Source of the DNA: Dongia_B sp035539075
GTDB taxonomy: Bacteria; Pseudomonadota; Alphaproteobacteria; Dongiales; Dongiaceae
DNA: 25,775 nt
Direction: 5' to 3'
Assembly (NCBI GenBank): GCA_035539075.1
Contig: DATLJB010000004.1
Coordinates: 1-25,775, forward strand
Made by a program: the position numbers and the translations under genes. Below, in pieces: positions 22,035-25,775 of this stretch. The notes beneath the pieces were generated by a model. The model was not told where the DNA came from, did no database searches, and saw only the letters and a list, made by a program, of their open reading frames with translations. The first letter of the stretch is position 1. Every line of letters begins with the position of its first letter.

Positions 22035-23330
22035 TCAGTGTCCGCTGTCGGCCGTCTTTGCGGCGATGGCAACGCCCTCGGATACCGTCAGTTCGGCGAG
22101 CGCGCCGTCGCCCCGCAGCGATTCACGGAAACGGAAGGCACCGGACAAAGCGGTTCCCACATTCAATAGACCGAACAATGCGATCAGGCCGCCGGCGCCG
22201 ATCAAATGAAGCAAGGGCGTTGCGACCAGGGTCGCGACGACGATGCCGAGATTCTGCATGACGATACGCAGGGCGAAGATCTTGCCGACATGATCCGGCG
22301 CGGTGGTCCGGCGGATCAGTTCGAAGAAGGGGATGTCGATCATCGGACTGCCGAGCCCGGCCAGGACCGCGCCGATCGACAGCCAGGCGATATTGGGCGC
22401 CAGAAGCCAGGACATATAGCCAAGCCCCATCAGGCAGCGCCCGAGCAGCATGGTCAGCATGACCGGGAGCTGTTTCATATTGCCGAGGGCGAGGTTGCAG
22501 AACAGCGATGCGGCGGCATAGATGCCGATGGTGATGCCATATAGATCGAGGCCGCCGCTGCTCGACTGGGCGGCGCTCGATTGCAGCAGCAGGCTGAGAC
22601 CGATCATGGCGCCGATCATCCAGGAAGCGAAGCCGAGCGCCGTTCCCAGCAGGTTGAACCGCAGCCAGGGATGCGTCACCGCCATGCGCACGGCCAGGCG
22701 CAGATCGCTCAGCCAGTGCGGCCGCGCTACCGCCGAAGGCCGCGCCGGTAGGTGGAGCTGTCCGGCCTTCAGCAGGGTCGCGATCGACACAAGAAAGGTG
22801 ACCGAATCCAGGGTGAAAAAATGAGTGACCGGCAGGAAACTGGCGCAGAGTGCGATAATGCCGCTGGAGCCGATACGGGCCACCCGCTTGGTGCCGTCGG
22901 TCAGGGCATTGAGGGCACGCAATTCGGCGGCGCTACGGGCGAGGCCCGTCATCGCCGCCTGCAGGGTCGGATCGAAGATCGCACCGAGGGCGGCCATCAG
23001 GATGGCGATGCCATAGACCAGCGGCAGGCTGAGCGGCAAATGCAGCATCTCGGCCAGCGGCAGGATCAGCACGGCGATGGCGCGGATCGCGTCCAAGCCG
23101 ATCATCAGCCTGCGGCGATCAAGGCGATCGGCCAGCGAACCGCCGATCATGCCGGCCAGCATGATGCTGAGCGCCTGGGTTGCCACCAGATAGGTCGCGT
23201 TAGCGCCAACTAGGCTGACGGCAAACCAGGCGAGAGCCACACCATAGAGATTGTCGCCGATTACCGAACCCACCTGCCCCGCCCAGAGCCAGGCGATACG
23301 GCGGTTGGCGAGCGGGGCGAAGAGTCTCAT
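22035..23330 (-). CDS. MFS transporter, EntS-like group
   Basis: Major-facilitator permease of 431 residues with about 12 transmembrane helices, most similar in pattern to the MFS_3/EntS-type exporters; the substrate is unknown. Seen: MRLFAPLANRRIAWLWAGQV then GSVIGDNLYGVALAWFAVSL (helix 1), the loop motif GGSLADRLDRRRLMIGLDAI (about 65-84), and a first-half end near FDPTLQAAMTGLARSAAELR followed by ALNALTDGTKRVARIGSSGI, characteristic of this group. The second half starts near RPHWLSDLRLAVRMAV. The ATG at 23330 is chosen over a TTG two codons upstream. It follows the SDR gene on the same strand after a strong hairpin, so it is probably transcribed separately. Confidence 0.9.
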   Translation of the reverse strand: MRLFAPLANRRIAWLWAGQVGSVIGDNLYGVALAWFAVSLVGANATYLVATQALSIMLAGMIGGSLADRLDRRRLMIGLDAIRAIAVLILPLAEMLHLPLSLPLVYGIAILMAALGAIFDPTLQAAMTGLARSAAELRALNALTDGTKRVARIGSSGIIALCASFLPVTHFFTLDSVTFLVSIATLLKAGQLHLPARPSAVARPHWLSDLRLAVRMAVTHPWLRFNLLGTALGFASWMIGAMIGLSLLLQSSAAQSSSGGLDLYGITIGIYAAASLFCNLALGNMKQLPVMLTMLLGRCLMGLGYMSWLLAPNIAWLSIGAVLAGLGSPMIDIPFFELIRRTTAPDHVGKIFALRIVMQNLGIVVATLVATPLLHLIGAGGLIALFGLLNVGTALSGAFRFRESLRGDGALAELTVSEGVAIAAKTADSGH

Positions 23331-23352
23331 GAACAATCCGGCGCATTGGACA

Positions 23353-23377
23353 GCCCGGCCAGTGGCACTGGCCGGGC
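23353..23377. terminator. Terminator-like hairpin after the purF-SDR unit
   Basis: GCCCGGCCAGTG (23353-23364) and CACTGGCCGGGC (23366-23377) are perfect inverted 12-mers with one base between them. The stem is very strong but is not followed by T on the minus strand; GGGTTT follows on the plus strand. It lies between the SDR stop and the MFS start. Confidence 0.45.
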
Positions 23378-23387
23378 GGGTTTGCCC

Positions 23388-24137
23388 TCACGCTTCCTGG
23401 GCAGGAACGACAAGGCCGCTTTCGGTAAATTCCGGGCTGGCGAGGCGCACGAAGGTCTCGGTGATCTCTTCCGGTAACGGCCGGGTTTCGGGATTCTCGC
23501 CCGGAAAGGCCGCGGCGCGCATCTTGGTACGGGTCGCGCCAGGATCGATCAGGTTGGCGCGGATCGGCGTCACATTCTGCACTTCCTGGGCATAGGACCG
23601 CACCAGGGCTTCAAGCGCCGCTTTGCTCATCGCATAGGCCGACCAATAGGGACGGGGATTCTGCGCCGCACGACTGCTGACGAAAATCGCCCGGCCGGCG
23701 TCGGACTGGCGCAACAGCGGATCGAGACTGCGCAGCAAACGCCAATTGGCGGTGAGATTGACGTCCAGCACCTGCTGCCACTGTTCAGGCTCGATATGGC
23801 CGACCGGTGTGATGGGACCCAGGACGCCGGCATTGCCGACCAGGATGTCGAGCTTGCCGAAGCGTTCATAAAGCGCGGCGCCGAGACGGTCGATCGCCTC
23901 GAACTCGCGAATATCGAGCGGCACCAGCAAGCTGCTTTCGCCGCTGATACTGCGTACGGCATCGTCGACTTCTTCGAGCCCGCCGACCGTTCGGGCCGTC
24001 AGCACCAGCTTGGCGCCTTCGGCGGCGAAACGCTTGGCGACGGCGGCACCAATGCCACGTGAGGCACCGGTAATCAGGGCAATGCGCCCTGCCAGCCGGC
24101 CGGAAGCGGCAGGCTGTTCCGCTGCCGGAACGCTCAT
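23388..24137 (-). CDS. Short-chain dehydrogenase/reductase
   Basis: NAD(P)-dependent oxidoreductase of the classical SDR family, 249 residues; the substrate is unknown. Seen: the cofactor-binding motif TGASRGIGAAVAKRFAAEG (about 22-40), NAG in LVGNAGVLGP, the catalytic Ser in IFVSSRAA, and YAMSK, the Y-x-x-x-K active-site motif. The C-terminal LIDPGATRTKMRAAAFPGE matches the usual PG-x-x-x-T segment. The ATG at 24137 shares one base with the purF stop, so translation is probably coupled to purF. An SDR placed directly after purF is common in Alphaproteobacteria, although its role there is not established. Confidence 0.92.
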   Translation of the reverse strand: MSVPAAEQPAASGRLAGRIALITGASRGIGAAVAKRFAAEGAKLVLTARTVGGLEEVDDAVRSISGESSLLVPLDIREFEAIDRLGAALYERFGKLDILVGNAGVLGPITPVGHIEPEQWQQVLDVNLTANWRLLRSLDPLLRQSDAGRAIFVSSRAAQNPRPYWSAYAMSKAALEALVRSYAQEVQNVTPIRANLIDPGATRTKMRAAAFPGENPETRPLPEEITETFVRLASPEFTESGLVVPAQEA

Positions 24138-25597
24138 CAGGAGGCCTTGTCGGTGACCAGCAACGAGAGCTGCGTCACCTTGTTGCCGCCGCTCTGATCC
24201 GTCAGCGTGGTGGGATAGTCGCCGGTGAAGCAGGCATCGCAATATTGCGGCTTGTCGGCGTTGCGGGCGGCGTGGCCCATCGCGCGATAAAGGCCGTCGA
24301 TGGTGACGAAAGCGAGGCTGTCGACGCCGATGATCTTGGCCATTTCCGCGACGTCGTGCTGGGCCGCCAGCAGCTTGCTGCGCTCCGGCGTGTCGATCCC
24401 GTAGAAGCAGGAATGGCTGGTGGGCGGGCTGGAAATGCGCATATGCACTTCGGTGGCGCCGGCAGCGCGCATCATTTCGACGATCTTCTTCGAGGTGGTA
24501 CCGCGCACGATGCTGTCATCGACCAGGATGATGCGCTTGCCGCGCACTTTTGCACTATTGGCATTGTGCTTCAGCTTGACGCCGAGATTGCGGATCTGGT
24601 CGGTCGGCTCGATGAAGGTGCGACCGACATAGTGATTGCGGATGATGCCGAGCTCAAAAGGAATGCCGGATTCCTGCGAGAAGCCGAGCGCCGCAGGCAC
24701 GCCGGAATCCGGCACCGGTATGACGACATCGGCGTCGACGCCGGATTCCCGCGCCAGTTCGGCACCGATGCGCTTGCGCGCTTCATAGACGCTCTGCCCG
24801 TCCATAATGCTGTCGGGCCGGGCGAAGTAGATATATTCGAAGACGCAGAAGCGCTGGGTGGTCGGACCGAAGGGCCGCAGGCTGCGCAAGCCGTCCTTGT
24901 CGATCACCACAAGCTCGCCGGCTTCGATATCGCGGACGTAATCGGCGCCGACGATATCAAGCGCGCAGGTTTCCGAGGCGAGGATATAGGCGCTGCCGAG
25001 CTTGCCCAGAACCAGCGGGCGGACGCCCAGCGGATCGCGGACGCCGATCAGCACGCCATCGGCCAAAGCCACCAGCGAATAGGCGCCTTCGATCTGATGC
25101 AGGGCATAGATCAGGCGATCGACCACATTGCCGCGCAGATGGGTCGCCATCAGATGCAGGATGATTTCGGAATCGGTGGTCGACTGGAAGATCGCGCCGC
25201 GCTTGGTCAATTCATCGCGCAAGGCGTAGCAGTTGGTGAGGTTACCGTTATGTCCGACCGCGAAGCCGCCGAATTGCAGATCGGCGAAAAGCGGCTGCAC
25301 GTTGCGCAGCCCGGCGCCGCCGGTGGTCGAATAGCGGACATGGCCGATGGCGCTGGCGCCGGTCAGGCGGGTGATCACCGATTCCTTGGAAAAGTGGTCG
25401 GCGACATGGCCGGTCGAGCGATAGGCGTGGAATTCGTTGCCGTCGAAGCTGACGATGCCGGCCGCTTCTTGGCCACGATGCTGCAGGGCATGTAGGCCCA
25501 GCACCGTATGGGCGGCGGCGTCATCGTTCCCGAAGATCCCAAAGATGCCGCATTCCTCTTTCAGATGGTCATCGTCAAAAGGCTGCGTGGTCATCAT
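24137..25597 (-). CDS. purF: Amidophosphoribosyltransferase PurF
   Basis: First committed enzyme of purine synthesis: makes phosphoribosylamine from PRPP and glutamine. With the start at 25597 it has 486 residues. Seen: the N-terminal nucleophile Cys16 in EECGIFGIFG after a 15-residue leader that must be removed; the glutaminase domain with HALQHRGQEAAGI and GHVRYSTTG; the PRPP-binding loop ILVDDSIVRGTTSKKI; and four cysteines at 251, 397, 453 and 456 in the spacing of the [4Fe-4S] ligands of B. subtilis PurF (FCVFEYIYFARPDS, SCFYGID, CDACFTGDYP). It is therefore the oxygen-sensitive, propeptide-type enzyme. GGAG lies ten bases before the ATG; a TTG at 25621 is the less likely start. It lies downstream of cvpA. 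Confidence 0.96.
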   Translation of the reverse strand: MMTTQPFDDDHLKEECGIFGIFGNDDAAAHTVLGLHALQHRGQEAAGIVSFDGNEFHAYRSTGHVADHFSKESVITRLTGASAIGHVRYSTTGGAGLRNVQPLFADLQFGGFAVGHNGNLTNCYALRDELTKRGAIFQSTTDSEIILHLMATHLRGNVVDRLIYALHQIEGAYSLVALADGVLIGVRDPLGVRPLVLGKLGSAYILASETCALDIVGADYVRDIEAGELVVIDKDGLRSLRPFGPTTQRFCVFEYIYFARPDSIMDGQSVYEARKRIGAELARESGVDADVVIPVPDSGVPAALGFSQESGIPFELGIIRNHYVGRTFIEPTDQIRNLGVKLKHNANSAKVRGKRIILVDDSIVRGTTSKKIVEMMRAAGATEVHMRISSPPTSHSCFYGIDTPERSKLLAAQHDVAEMAKIIGVDSLAFVTIDGLYRAMGHAARNADKPQYCDACFTGDYPTTLTDQSGGNKVTQLSLLVTDKAS

Positions 25598-25622
25598 CGC
25601 GGGGACGCTCCGGTTCTCCAAG

Positions 25623-25640
25623 GGAGCCTGGCCTGGCTCC
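25623..25640. other. Small hairpin in the cvpA-purF spacer
   Basis: GGAGCC (25623-25628) and GGCTCC (25635-25640) form a perfect six-base stem with a six-base loop, just upstream of the purF start. There is no T-run. It may be a leader structure or chance. Confidence 0.3.
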
Positions 25641-25694
25641 GGTTACCGGCATTGTTGGCTTCCTGCCAAAGGCTGCAGGAAAGCCGGCCGGCGG

Positions 25695-25775
25695 TCACTG
25701 AGCCCCCTGTAACAGGCGCTCCATTTCCTTGCGTTCGGCGTCCTTATACCCCGAACTGTCACCTTGTCCACCCGC
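25695..25775 (-). CDS. cvpA: C-terminal end of CvpA (partial)
   Basis: Only the last 26 codons are in the window; the 5' part lies beyond base 25775. The peptide reads GYKDAERKEMERLLQGAQ before the TGA, matching the conserved end of CvpA-family inner-membrane proteins (an aromatic residue, then Arg-x-x-h-x-x-Leu). CvpA was named for colicin V production in E. coli, where it is linked to envelope stress and lies directly upstream of purF, the same order as here. The call rests on a short tail and on context. Confidence 0.65.
   Translation of the reverse strand, partial: AGGQGDSSGYKDAERKEMERLLQGAQ

Noticed and set aside
24245..25495. 416-codon open frame on the plus strand
   Set aside because: Antisense to purF, which is intact and fully recognisable.

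Overview
This GC-rich window reads as chromosomal DNA of an alphaproteobacterium, most likely Rhodospirillales or a near relative. The evidence is a GcrA cell-cycle regulator, a DUF2794 protein (a family seen essentially in Alphaproteobacteria), the runs yqeY-dnaG-rpoD, carA-carB-greA, yfgM-bamB-der and cvpA-purF, and a PurF of the iron-sulfur, propeptide type. I saw no rRNA, tRNA, CRISPR array, insertion sequence or phage gene cluster. The genus call is inference.

Layout. Bases 1-3986 (minus strand) hold yqeY, dnaG and rpoD, with rpoD cut by the window edge. From 3987 to 10139 (plus strand) are carA, a DUF559 endonuclease gene, carB and greA, that is, pyrimidine/arginine precursor synthesis plus a transcript-cleavage factor. 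Bases 10241-13117 are accessory: a GNAT acetyltransferase, a GcvA-like LysR regulator divergent from an EamA transporter, and a small cupin. Bases 13244-16920 (minus) are the envelope/ribosome-assembly run yfgM-bamB-der. Bases 17217-18859 (plus) carry an unknown four-cysteine lipoprotein, DUF2794 and gcrA. Bases 19170-23330 are accessory: a YhhS-like MFS transporter, an AllA-like protein divergent from a LysR regulator, and a second MFS transporter. Bases 23388-25775 (minus) are cvpA (partial), purF and an SDR oxidoreductase translationally coupled to purF.

Most unusual region. The carAB locus has three oddities. The carA reading frame is open for 111 codons upstream of the normal CarA start, and this part has coding-like base use and resembles a Cro/YdaS-type helix-turn-helix followed by a Pro-rich linker. 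Just in front of its ATG are three direct repeats with a 10-bp period, downstream of a good sigma70-like promoter. Between carA and carB sits a REPIN-like pair of inverted palindromes abutting a DUF559 (Vsr-like) endonuclease gene that overlaps the carB start. A self-regulating CarA and a DUF559-linked repeat element are testable hypotheses, not established facts.

Other structure. The bamB-der gap is packed with three stem-loops. The gcrA leader has a long imperfect dyad next to a near-consensus DnaA box and a CcrM-type GANTC site. Three GANTC sites cluster upstream of the lipoprotein gene. Strong intrinsic terminators follow greA and gcrA.
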